From an uncultured Roseburia sp. (GTDB lineage Bacteria > Bacillota > Clostridia > Lachnospirales > Lachnospiraceae): a stretch of 41,835 nt of DNA. This document shows positions 7,608 to 15,010 of this stretch, in pieces. The notes under the pieces were generated by a model. That model did not search any database. It saw nothing but the letters and a program-made list of their open reading frames with translations, and was not told the origin of the DNA. A program made the translations under genes and the position numbers. Within the stretch, counting starts at the first letter, position 1; every line of letters begins with the position of its first letter. Location of the stretch: NCBI GenBank assembly GCA_934358955.1, contig CAKRLC010000009.1, positions 1-41,835 of the forward strand, read 5' to 3'.

Positions 7608-7725
7608 GATGCTGGACAATAGAATGGCAGGCATGAAAGAATAGTCACCCGAAAAGATATTTATACCCCAAACGGGTATGGATGCTGAATATAGAAAAAG
7701 AAAAGAAAGGAGATCCCAAAAAGAA

Positions 7726-7983
7726 ATGGAAAAAGTAATTTTTACAGATCCGGAGACAGGCGAAGCAATTGAGTTTTATGTCCTGGAAGAAACACAGATC
7801 AATGGCAGCAGATTCCTTTTTGTGACGGAAGAGGAAGATGGTGACAGTGATGCATATATTTTAAAAGAAGTTGCAGATGAGAACGAAGAAATCATCTACG
7901 AGATGGTCGAAGACGAAAAAGAACTGGCAGCACTCGGTAAAGTGTTTGCGGAATTGATAGAGGATGCGGATATTGAATATTAA
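7726..7983 (+). CDS. DUF1292 domain protein (YrzB-like)
   Basis: An 85-residue acidic protein: MEKVIFTDPETGEAIEFYVLEET, then YILKEVADENEEIIYEMVEDEKELAALGKVFAELIED. This is the whole DUF1292 domain, conserved across Firmicutes next to ireB and ruvX and of unknown biochemical function. ATG 7726 is chosen because GAAAGGAG at 7705-7712 precedes it (spacing of 13 is long); an in-frame ATG at 7678 has no ribosome binding site and would add 16 basic residues untypical of the family. Its end overlaps the possible start of the RNase J frame by 20 bases, suggesting coupled translation. Confidence 0.88.
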   Translation: MEKVIFTDPETGEAIEFYVLEETQINGSRFLFVTEEEDGDSDAYILKEVADENEEIIYEMVEDEKELAALGKVFAELIEDADIEY

Positions 7984-10003
7984 GATCGGAAATGGAATAG
8001 GTATTTTGAATTTGAAGAAGACAGAAAAGAACACAGAAAAGATCACGACAGAGAATATAGAAGAACGGACAGTGGCAGAAGCTGCACAGACAGAGGTTGC
8101 AGCAGCATCAGAAAAAGGCCCGGAAGAGAAGAAGAAAAAAGCACCTGTGAAACGAAACAGTGGTGCAAGAAAAACTGCCGAAAAGAATACAGAAAAAAAG
8201 AATACAGAGAAAAAGACAGCAGAGAAGAAGACATCTGAGAAGAAAACGGGCGGAAAGAAAAAATCAGATGTAAAGGCTGCAGAGATCAAAGAGAAAGAAA
8301 ACAGACCGGCAAAGAAAGCGAAAGAGAAAAAAGCAGCACCGGAGAATACAGGTGCTTCCAAATTAAAGATCATTCCGCTTGGAGGATTAGAGCAGATCGG
8401 AATGAACATTACTGCATTCGAATACGAAGACAGCATTATTGTTGTAGACTGCGGACTGTCTTTCCCGGAAGACGATATGTACGGAATCGACCTTGTTATC
8501 CCGGATGTTACCTATCTGAAGGATAACATCGATAAAGTGAAGGGATTTTTCATTACACATGGTCATGAGGATCATATCGGTGCGATCCCATATGTGTTAA
8601 AAGAGGTCAATGTACCAATCTATGCAACGAAGCTGACGATCGGTATCATTGAGCACAAATTAAAAGAGCATAACATGCTCACAAAGGTAAAACGCAAGGT
8701 TGTAAAATACGGACAGCATATTAATCTTGGCTGCTTCCGTGTAGAATTTATCAAGACCAATCACAGTATCCAGGATGCAGCAGCACTGGCAATCTATTCG
8801 CCGGCAGGAACGATCGTGCATACCGGAGACTTTAAAGTAGATTATACACCGGTATTCGGTGATGCGATCGATCTGCAGAGATTTGGTGAGATCGGCAAAA
8901 AAGGTGTTCTTGCCTTAATGTGTGACAGTACCAATGCAGAGCGGCCAGGATTTACCATGTCAGAAAAGAGCGTCGGACGGACGATCGATGCGATTTTTGA
9001 AGAAAATAAGAATTCCAGAATTATCATATCGACCTTTGCTTCAAACGTAGACCGTGTACAGCAGATCATTAACGCTGCTTATAAAAATGGCCGAAAAGTA
9101 GTTGTAGAAGGCCGCAGTATGGTCAACATCATCGGAACAGCTACAGAGCTTGGCTACATTAGTATTCCGGACAATACACTGATCGATATCGAACAGCTGA
9201 AGAATTACCCGGATGAACAGACCGTACTCATTACAACAGGAAGCCAGGGAGAATCCATGGCAGCATTATCCCGTATGGCTTCCGGAATCCATCGTAAGGT
9301 AAGTATCAAGCCAAACGACACCGTTGTATTAAGCTCGAATCCGATTCCTGGAAATGAAAAAGCAGTTTCCAATATCATCAATGAGCTTTCCATGAAAGGT
9401 GCAAAGGTTATTTTCCAGGATGTCCATGTATCCGGACATGCCTGCCAGGAAGAGATCAAGCTGATCTACTCCCTGGTAAGACCAAAATATGCGATCCCGG
9501 TTCATGGAGAATACCGTCATCTGATCGCGCAGGCGAGAGTGGCAGAGGAGCTTGGAATCGATAAAGATAACATTTTCATCTTATCCTCCGGTGATGTATT
9601 AGAACTGAATGAGGAAAGCGCAGCAGTCAAGGGCAAGGTTCATACCGGAGCGATCATGGTTGACGGACTTGGCGTTGGAGATGTCGGTAATATCGTATTG
9701 CGTGACAGACAGCATCTTGCAGAGGACGGAATCATTATCGTTGTCCTTACATTAGAATCCGGTTCCGGCCAGGTACTGGCAGGCCCTGATATTGTATCCA
9801 GAGGCTTCGTATATGTGCGTGGTGCAGAGAGCTTAATGGAAGAAGCAAAACACGTTCTCGATGACCGTATGGATTACTGTATGGAAAAAGGAATCACAGA
9901 CTGGGGCAAGATCAAGACAGAGATCAAGGATTCCCTTGGTGACTTTGTATGGAAAGAAACAAAGAGAAGACCTATGATAATGCCGATTATCATGGAGGTA
10001 TAA
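7964..10003 (+). CDS. rnj: Ribonuclease J with long charged N-terminal extension
   Basis: Up to 679 residues. The core from about residue 133 (LKIIPLGGLEQIGMN) is the metallo-beta-lactamase/beta-CASP exo- and endoribonuclease that turns over mRNA in Firmicutes: zinc motif HGHEDH at 199-204, beta-CASP motifs STFASNVDRVQQI and TTGSQGESMAALSRM, and HVSGHACQEEIKL, then a C-terminal domain. Residues about 18-130 are Lys/Glu/Ala-rich with tandem TEKK/AEKK/SEKK units, almost certainly disordered. The family is usually about 555 residues. The start is uncertain: ATG 7964 has AGAGG directly against it, and TTG codons at 8006 or 8012 are alternatives; all retain most of the extension. Next to ylbF. Confidence 0.94.
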   Translation: MRILNIKIGNGIGILNLKKTEKNTEKITTENIEERTVAEAAQTEVAAASEKGPEEKKKKAPVKRNSGARKTAEKNTEKKNTEKKTAEKKTSEKKTGGKKKSDVKAAEIKEKENRPAKKAKEKKAAPENTGASKLKIIPLGGLEQIGMNITAFEYEDSIIVVDCGLSFPEDDMYGIDLVIPDVTYLKDNIDKVKGFFITHGHEDHIGAIPYVLKEVNVPIYATKLTIGIIEHKLKEHNMLTKVKRKVVKYGQHINLGCFRVEFIKTNHSIQDAAALAIYSPAGTIVHTGDFKVDYTPVFGDAIDLQRFGEIGKKGVLALMCDSTNAERPGFTMSEKSVGRTIDAIFEENKNSRIIISTFASNVDRVQQIINAAYKNGRKVVVEGRSMVNIIGTATELGYISIPDNTLIDIEQLKNYPDEQTVLITTGSQGESMAALSRMASGIHRKVSIKPNDTVVLSSNPIPGNEKAVSNIINELSMKGAKVIFQDVHVSGHACQEEIKLIYSLVRPKYAIPVHGEYRHLIAQARVAEELGIDKDNIFILSSGDVLELNEESAAVKGKVHTGAIMVDGLGVGDVGNIVLRDRQHLAEDGIIIVVLTLESGSGQVLAGPDIVSRGFVYVRGAESLMEEAKHVLDDRMDYCMEKGITDWGKIKTEIKDSLGDFVWKETKRRPMIMPIIMEV

Positions 10004-10010
10004 AAAGAGC

Positions 10011-10355
10011 ATGAGTCAGATGAAACAGGCACTGGATAATCTGATGGAAGCTATCCGGACGAGCGATGAGTTCGTCCGGTATCAGATGATCCGGGAAAAA
10101 GTACATGGTTATCCTGCATTGGAAAGAGAGATCACGGCGTTCCGCAAGAAAAATTATGAACTGCAGAACAGCCGCGGAGAAGTCGATCTTTATGAGGAAA
10201 CGGACCGTCTGGAAAAAGAATACAAAGAATTTCGAAAGAATCCTCTGGTGGCAGAATATCTGTCGGCAGAGAATGAGCTTTGCAGAATTGTACAGCAGAT
10301 TAACTGGACACTGATCCGGGAATTGGACTTTGAAGTAGGCTTCGAGGAATCGTGA
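10011..10355 (+). CDS. YlbF/YmcA-family protein
   Basis: A 114-residue, mostly helical protein: MSQMKQALDNLMEAIRTSDEFVRYQ, HGYPALEREITAFRKKNYELQN, KEYKEFRKNPLVAEYLSAENELCRIVQQIN. These match the Com_YlbF family. In Bacillus, YlbF, YmcA and YaaT form the Y-complex, which influences RNase Y-dependent mRNA maturation (established there). Placement seven bases after an RNase J gene fits an RNA-processing role; that link is inferred. The mltG-like gene follows after nine bases. Confidence 0.85.
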   Translation: MSQMKQALDNLMEAIRTSDEFVRYQMIREKVHGYPALEREITAFRKKNYELQNSRGEVDLYEETDRLEKEYKEFRKNPLVAEYLSAENELCRIVQQINWTLIRELDFEVGFEES

Positions 10356-10364
10356 GGTTAAGAA

Positions 10365-10841
10365 ATGAATTACAATAAAGTAGTATTTCAATTTGTCAGA
10401 ATCAGCTTTTCTATTCTTGTTATCCTGTTGATTCTGATCGGATTTGTAAAAATCAGCACAAAATGCTATGATTTTGGCTACCGTATTTTTACAGAGCAGC
10501 CGGTAGATGCTGAGCCGGGAAGAGATGTGACGGTGAACATTACAGCAGATATGTCTGGGATGGATATTGCAAAAGAGCTGGTACAAAAAGGACTGGTGGA
10601 AGATGCGAAGATTTTCTATGTGCAGATGAAGCTCTCTGCTTACTCCGGAAAATTGAATGCCGGCGTGTTTACTTTAAACACATCCATGGAAGCAAAAGAG
10701 ATGATGGCCGTGATGGCAGCAGAACCGGAACAGAGCGACGACGCTTCCGGCCAGAGCGAGCAGCAGCTGTTAGAGCAGGAGACCGGAACAGAAGCAGATG
10801 AAGAACCGGATACAGCAGCTGCGTCAGAAAATGAGCAGTAA
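10365..10841 (+). CDS. MltG-like membrane protein, LysM-like domain only
   Basis: A 158-residue membrane-anchored protein. One transmembrane helix (about 12-30, ISFSILVILLILIGFVKI) leads to an extracytoplasmic segment DVTVNITADMSGMDIAKELVQKGLVEDAKIFYVQMKLSAYSGKLNAGVFTLNTSMEAKEMMAVM. That is the LysM-like subdomain of MltG/YceG endolytic transglycosylases. The catalytic YceG domain is absent and an acidic Glu/Gln/Ala tail follows. It should bind peptidoglycan or an MltG partner without cleaving glycan. The Bacillus equivalent position (yrrL, before yrrM) holds full-length mltG, so this is a shortened syntenic version. The stop is clean, with no catalytic remnant downstream. Confidence 0.8.
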   Translation: MNYNKVVFQFVRISFSILVILLILIGFVKISTKCYDFGYRIFTEQPVDAEPGRDVTVNITADMSGMDIAKELVQKGLVEDAKIFYVQMKLSAYSGKLNAGVFTLNTSMEAKEMMAVMAAEPEQSDDASGQSEQQLLEQETGTEADEEPDTAAASENEQ

Positions 10842-10896
10842 AAAAAAGAGCATGGCAGGACGGAAAGCCTGGTGACAACATGGCAGGAGAACAGCA

Positions 10897-11547
10897 GTGA
10901 TAGTAGACGAAAGACTTGTAACCTATATCAATTCACTGGATACCGGAAATACACCGGTACTCGATGAGATAGAAAAAGAGGCGTTGGATACCTATGTGCC
11001 GATCGTGCGCAAGGAAATGCAGACCTTCTTAAAATTCATTCTTGCAGTCAAGCGTCCGATGCGTATTTTAGAAGTCGGAACAGCAGTCGGATTTTCTTCC
11101 ATTCTGATGGCAGAATACAATCCGGTACACTGCGAGATCACAACCATTGAAAATTATGACAAAAGGATTCCGATCGCTAAGGCGAATTTCGCACGGGCAG
11201 GAAAAGACGGACAGATCACATTATTAGAAGGAGATGCGGCAGAGATCTTAAAGGAACTGGAAGAACCATTTGACTTTATCTTTATGGATGCAGCCAAAGG
11301 ACAGTACATTCATTTCATGCCGGAGATCTTAAGACTGTTGAAAACAGATGGAATCCTTGTTTCAGATAATGTGCTGCAGGATGGCGATATCATAGAATCA
11401 CATTTTATCGTGACGAGAAGAAACCGGACGATCTATAAAAGAATGCGCGAGTATCTGTATGAACTGACACATTCAGAAGAACTGGTCACGACCGTCCTCC
11501 CGGTAGGGGACGGCATCACGGTAAGCGTGAAAAAAGAAAAAGCCTAG
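10897..11547 (+). CDS. trmR: tRNA 5-hydroxyuridine methyltransferase (YrrM-like O-methyltransferase)
   Basis: A 216-residue class I SAM methyltransferase of the O-methyltransferase-3 family: RILEVGTAVGFSSILMAEY (SAM motif I), ITTIENYDKRIPIAKANF, FDFIFMDAAKGQYIHFMPE and VSDNVLQDGDI. In Bacillus, TrmR (YrrM) methylates 5-hydroxyuridine at tRNA position 34 to mo5U (established). Start is GTG 10897 with AGGAGA at 10885-10890. The U32 gene trhP, which supplies the hydroxyuridine, follows; the same neighbours occur in Bacillus (yrrM-yrrN-yrrO), which supports the assignment over a generic caffeoyl-CoA-type methyltransferase. Confidence 0.85.
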   Translation: MIVDERLVTYINSLDTGNTPVLDEIEKEALDTYVPIVRKEMQTFLKFILAVKRPMRILEVGTAVGFSSILMAEYNPVHCEITTIENYDKRIPIAKANFARAGKDGQITLLEGDAAEILKELEEPFDFIFMDAAKGQYIHFMPEILRLLKTDGILVSDNVLQDGDIIESHFIVTRRNRTIYKRMREYLYELTHSEELVTTVLPVGDGITVSVKKEKA

Positions 11548-11655
11548 ATGGCACAGCCTCCTTTTATGAGGCAAAAATCCAACAAAAGTCTTGCAAATAG
11601 TTGCAAAACGGAATCAACAGTAATACGCAGAAGCAGGAAAGGCAGGAAAAGAAGC

Positions 11656-12879
11656 ATGAGAAGACCGGAGTTATTAATACCGGCAAGCAGTCTTGAAGTA
11701 CTCAAGATTGCGGTTATTTATGGAGCAGATGCAGTATACATTGGCGGAGAGGCTTTCGGACTCCGCGCCAAGGCAAAGAACTTTTCCATGGATGAGATCC
11801 GGGAAGGAATCGCATTTGCACATGAGCATGGCGTAAAAGTATATATTACGGCAAATATTCTGGCACATAACGATGATCTCGAAGGTGTCAGAGCCTATTT
11901 TGAAGAATTAAACGAAATCGGACCGGATGCACTGATCATTGCGGATCCGGCAATCTTTGAGATTGCAAAAGAGGTATGTCCTCAGATCGAGAGACATATC
12001 AGTACGCAGGCCAATAATACAAACTATGGAACCTATCTTTTCTGGTACAAGCAGGGCGCACAGAGAGTCGTTTCCGCAAGGGAGCTTTCCATGGCAGAGA
12101 TCAAAGAGATCCGGGCACATATTCCGGATGATCTTGAGATCGAGACCTTCGTCCATGGTGCTATGTGCATTTCCTATTCCGGAAGATGCCTCTTATCCAA
12201 TTATTTTACCGGAAGAGATGCAAACCAGGGAGCCTGCACACATCCGTGCAGATGGAAATATTCCATCGTTGAGGAGACAAGACCGAACGAATATATGCCG
12301 GTCTATGAGAATGAGCGCGGAACCTATATTTTTAATTCCAAAGACCTTTGTATGATTGAACATATCCCGGATCTTTTTGACGCGGGTATTGACAGTTTTA
12401 AAATAGAAGGTAGAATGAAGACAGCACTCTATGTTGCAACGGTGGCAAGGACTTATCGAAAGGCAATCGATGATTACATGCAGTCACCAGAGCTTTACAA
12501 AGAACATATGCCATGGTATCTGGATCAGATTTCCAATTGCACTTACCGCCAGTTTACGACGGGCTTCTTCTATGGCAAACCTTCCGATGAGGCACAGATT
12601 TACGATAACAATACTTACATGAAGGAGTATACTTATCTTGGAATTGTGGGTACTCAGAATGAAGAAGGACTTTACCGGATCGAGCAGCGCAACAAGTTTA
12701 GCGTAGGTGAGGAGATCGAAGTGATGAAGCCGGACGGAGACAATATCACGGTTACGGTAAAACGCATCGTAGACGAAGAAGGCAATGACATGGAATCCGC
12801 ACCGCATCCAAAACAGGTATTATATATCGACCTCGGACAGCCAGTGGAAATGTATGATATTTTGCGCAGAAGAGAGTAA
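11656..12879 (+). CDS. trhP: U32-family tRNA 5-hydroxyuridine synthesis protein
   Basis: A 407-residue peptidase-U32-fold protein: MRRPELLIPASSLEVLKIAV, GAMCISYSGRCLLSNYFTGRDANQG, the cysteine-containing CTHPCRW, and FKIEGRMKTALYVATV, followed by a C-terminal beta-barrel domain. TrhP proteins carry out prephenate-dependent hydroxylation of U34 in tRNA (known in E. coli YegQ and Bacillus YrrN/YrrO); four cysteines here could hold a Fe-S cluster. ATG 11656 with AGGAA at 11644-11648 is preferred over an earlier in-frame ATG at 11548, whose extra 36 residues are basic and unlike the family. It follows trmR by 108 bp. Bacillus has two copies; only one is here. Confidence 0.88.
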   Translation: MRRPELLIPASSLEVLKIAVIYGADAVYIGGEAFGLRAKAKNFSMDEIREGIAFAHEHGVKVYITANILAHNDDLEGVRAYFEELNEIGPDALIIADPAIFEIAKEVCPQIERHISTQANNTNYGTYLFWYKQGAQRVVSARELSMAEIKEIRAHIPDDLEIETFVHGAMCISYSGRCLLSNYFTGRDANQGACTHPCRWKYSIVEETRPNEYMPVYENERGTYIFNSKDLCMIEHIPDLFDAGIDSFKIEGRMKTALYVATVARTYRKAIDDYMQSPELYKEHMPWYLDQISNCTYRQFTTGFFYGKPSDEAQIYDNNTYMKEYTYLGIVGTQNEEGLYRIEQRNKFSVGEEIEVMKPDGDNITVTVKRIVDEEGNDMESAPHPKQVLYIDLGQPVEMYDILRRRE

Positions 12880-12956
12880 CAGAGTGACAGAAAAGTTACT
12901 GGAACGAGGTACGAGTGAACAGTAACGCAGAAAACTGGAAAGGAATGGTTAGGAGT

Positions 12957-14015
12957 ATGGCACAGGAGAAATATGTAGCTTATGTGGGCACCTATACCCA
13001 TGAGAACAGTGTAGGAATTCATATTTATGACGTAGATGTGGAGAATGGATCCATGAAGGAACGGAAAGTTGTTCCGATCAATAATCCATCCGACCTTGTT
13101 GTATCTAAGAACAAAAAGTTCCTTTATTCGATCGCTGATGAAGGTGTTGAGGCATTCAGAATCTTGAAAGACGGTGATCTTGAACCGATCAATGAACAGT
13201 GGATCGGCGGTATGAGAGGCTGCTATGTGGAAGTGGATGACGAGAACCGTTATCTGTTCGTGGGAGGACATCACGATGGACGTGTAACGATGATGCACTT
13301 AAACGAAGACGGAAGCATCGGCGAGATCGCAGACGGTATCTTTCACAAGGGAATGGGAAGAAGTCTTGCACAGCGTAACTTTATCCCACATGTAGACTGC
13401 GTAAAGCTGACTCCGGAACAGAAGTTCCTCTGTGCAGTTGATAATGGTCTTGACCAGGTGAAGGTTTACCGTGTCAACTATGAGACTGGCAAGCTCCGCC
13501 TTGTTGATATCATTCGTGGACCATTGGAATCTGCACCGCGAATGATCCGTTTCTCCAGAGATGGCAAACATGCTTACATATTATATGAGCTGTTAAACCA
13601 GATCGAAGTATATAATTACAGAGTGGAAAATGATGAACCTGTATTTGAGAAAATCCAGTCTGTTACAACAATGGGACCAAAGGATGATGACATCTGTGCC
13701 GCATCCGGTATGGAGATTTCAAAAAGCGGTAAATACCTTTTCTGCAGCAATTCCGGTGTGAACTCTGTGATCTGCTATTCGATCGATGAGAAAACAGGCA
13801 TGCTGACACAGGAATTCTACACAAGAGTGTGTAGCGATTTCCCGAAAATGCTTGCCATTCTTCCAGATGAGAAGCATTTCCTTACATTGAATAATGCATC
13901 GAATGACATTGCATTCTATAGAATCAATTATGAAGAAAAATATTCTACCTGGATCGGAAAACCGATCAAGGTTGATAAACCAAACAGCATCTATATTCTG
14001 AAGCTGGAGGAGTAA
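12957..14015 (+). CDS. Lactonase-family beta-propeller protein (6-phosphogluconolactonase type)
   Basis: A 352-residue seven-bladed beta-propeller of the YbhE/Pgl lactonase family. Repeated blades are visible: YVGTYTHENSVGIHIYDVD, NPSDLVVSKNKKFLYSIAD, HVDCVKLTPEQKFLCAVDNG, MIRFSRDGKHAYILYELLNQIEVYNY, MEISKSGKYLFCSNSGVNSVICY. Members hydrolyse 6-phosphogluconolactone or related lactones; the substrate here is not proven. The start is ambiguous: ATG 12957 (SD-like GAAAGG upstream) or ATG 12945; the family N-terminus favours 12957. A strong terminator follows at 14063-14107. Confidence 0.85.
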   Translation: MAQEKYVAYVGTYTHENSVGIHIYDVDVENGSMKERKVVPINNPSDLVVSKNKKFLYSIADEGVEAFRILKDGDLEPINEQWIGGMRGCYVEVDDENRYLFVGGHHDGRVTMMHLNEDGSIGEIADGIFHKGMGRSLAQRNFIPHVDCVKLTPEQKFLCAVDNGLDQVKVYRVNYETGKLRLVDIIRGPLESAPRMIRFSRDGKHAYILYELLNQIEVYNYRVENDEPVFEKIQSVTTMGPKDDDICAASGMEISKSGKYLFCSNSGVNSVICYSIDEKTGMLTQEFYTRVCSDFPKMLAILPDEKHFLTLNNASNDIAFYRINYEEKYSTWIGKPIKVDKPNSIYILKLEE

Positions 14016-14062
14016 ACGTTAAATTGCCATATTTTTATATGGCAGGTGATATTATGTAAGAA

Positions 14063-14107
14063 GGGGCTGTGAAAAAACTCGATTGAGTTTTTTCACAGCC
14101 CCTTTTT
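14063..14107 (+). terminator. Strong intrinsic terminator
   Basis: A perfect 18-bp stem (GGGGCTGTGAAAAAACTC 14063-14080 with its complement 14085-14102), GATT loop and T5. It separates the core region from the accessory island. A small hairpin, TGCCATA/TATGGCA, lies just upstream at 14025-14044. Confidence 0.92.
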
Positions 14108-14109
14108 GG

Positions 14110-14784
14110 GGAAGAACAAGTTTGAACTGAGAAGGAATGAACATGAAGCAATTCAGAATGAAACGATTTTGCGTAAAATGATCAATTCCGATGCCTTTTG
14201 AAGAGGGAGATAGTTTCCTTTGTGAGAAAAAGGCATCGGATTTATAAAAAAATGAAAAATCGATGTTTTTACGTCAGAAAACAGCTTGCAATATGTGAAA
14301 GCAGCCTGGGATATGGTGCAAGTGATCTTATCTTTGAGGCAAGAAGCATCGAATAGCAAAGTTATTTTAAAAATCGATGCCAGCACTAGCATCGGAAAAT
14401 TATATGAAACAGAAATTCAAGATTCACCGCGAGAAAACGCAGGTTTTACATCGATTGCAGCTATGTATTCATCACAGATTGCAGCCTGAAGGTTGTATGC
14501 GGGAAGTAACTGACCGTTTCCCATGTAATCGCGCTTTAAACGCATAAAAGTTGCATCGTGGTCAGTTTTCGAATAACTGTTTCTTTGTATACCGTAAGTA
14601 ATTCAGAGACGTAGTCAATCGCGTAAGCTTCTCGTTTTTCAAATTTTATTCCGAGATATCCAAGTACTTCCTGATTCATAGTATCAATCAAAAGTGAAAT
14701 CTTATCAAAAACTTTTTGACGATTTTTCACACACGATTTTTTTCTAGGGGAGCTTTTTTACACCCGAATCTATATAATAAAATA
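14110..14784. other. Gene-free stretch with hairpins and repeated CATCG-type motif
   Basis: No convincing gene is visible. Two hairpins stand out: TCCGATGCCTTTT 14187-14199 with AAAAAGGCATCGGA 14227-14240, and CGATGC 14375-14380 with GCATCG 14389-14394. CATCG or its complement recurs about eight times between 14189 and 14556. A 64-codon minus-strand frame (14536-14730, GTG start) has plausible composition but no ribosome binding site and no recognised family, and may be a gene remnant. ACACCCGAATCTATATAAT at about 14759 resembles the right end of palindromic element 1. Confidence 0.5.
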
Positions 14785-14880
14785 ACGTCCTTAAAAACGA
14801 GAAATATAACAAAAATACGTCCTTAAAAATGTATATAACGACAGAAATACGTCCTTAAAAATGTTGACTTGAAATCTATA
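14785..14880 (+). promoter_or_regulatory. Three direct repeats at exact 32-bp spacing over a promoter
   Basis: ACGTCCTTAAAAA occurs at 14785-14797, 14817-14829 and 14849-14861, each start exactly 32 bp apart (three helical turns). The third ends 2 bp before the -35 box. This looks like an operator array or iteron cluster controlling the downstream ATPase gene. Confidence 0.75.
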
Positions 14881-14893
14881 TCTGACATATAAT
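14864..14893 (+). promoter_or_regulatory. Promoter of the DUF4143 ATPase gene
   Basis: -35 TTGACT at 14864-14869, an 18-bp spacer and a perfect -10 TATAAT at 14888-14893, about 118 bp before the start codon. Confidence 0.75.
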
Positions 14894-15010
14894 AATGACA
14901 AGGAAGAAAGTTTTGGTATAAAGATGTATCATGAAAAATAGGATTCGTGACAATAAAATAGTTTCAGAGTATTCATTTGCGGTTACAAAAACAGAGGACG
15001 GAGGAAATAT

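Noticed and set aside
7861..8436. Long minus-strand open frame opposite the RNase J N-terminal region, rich in Phe and Ser
   Set aside because: It is the complement of Lys/Glu-rich codons (AAA/GAA give TTT/TTC), has no ribosome binding site and lies over a clear coding region.
14286..14489. 67-codon plus-strand frame in the accessory gap
   Set aside because: No ribosome binding site, no recognised family, and it covers the CATCG motif hairpins; treated as chance.
14536..14730. 64-codon minus-strand frame with plausible protein composition
   Set aside because: GTG start without a ribosome binding site and no recognised family; mentioned only as a possible remnant.
14785..14861. CRISPR-like array
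   Set aside because: Repeats are only 13 bp with 19-bp intervals, there are three units, no cas genes are near, and they sit on a promoter; an operator array is more likely.
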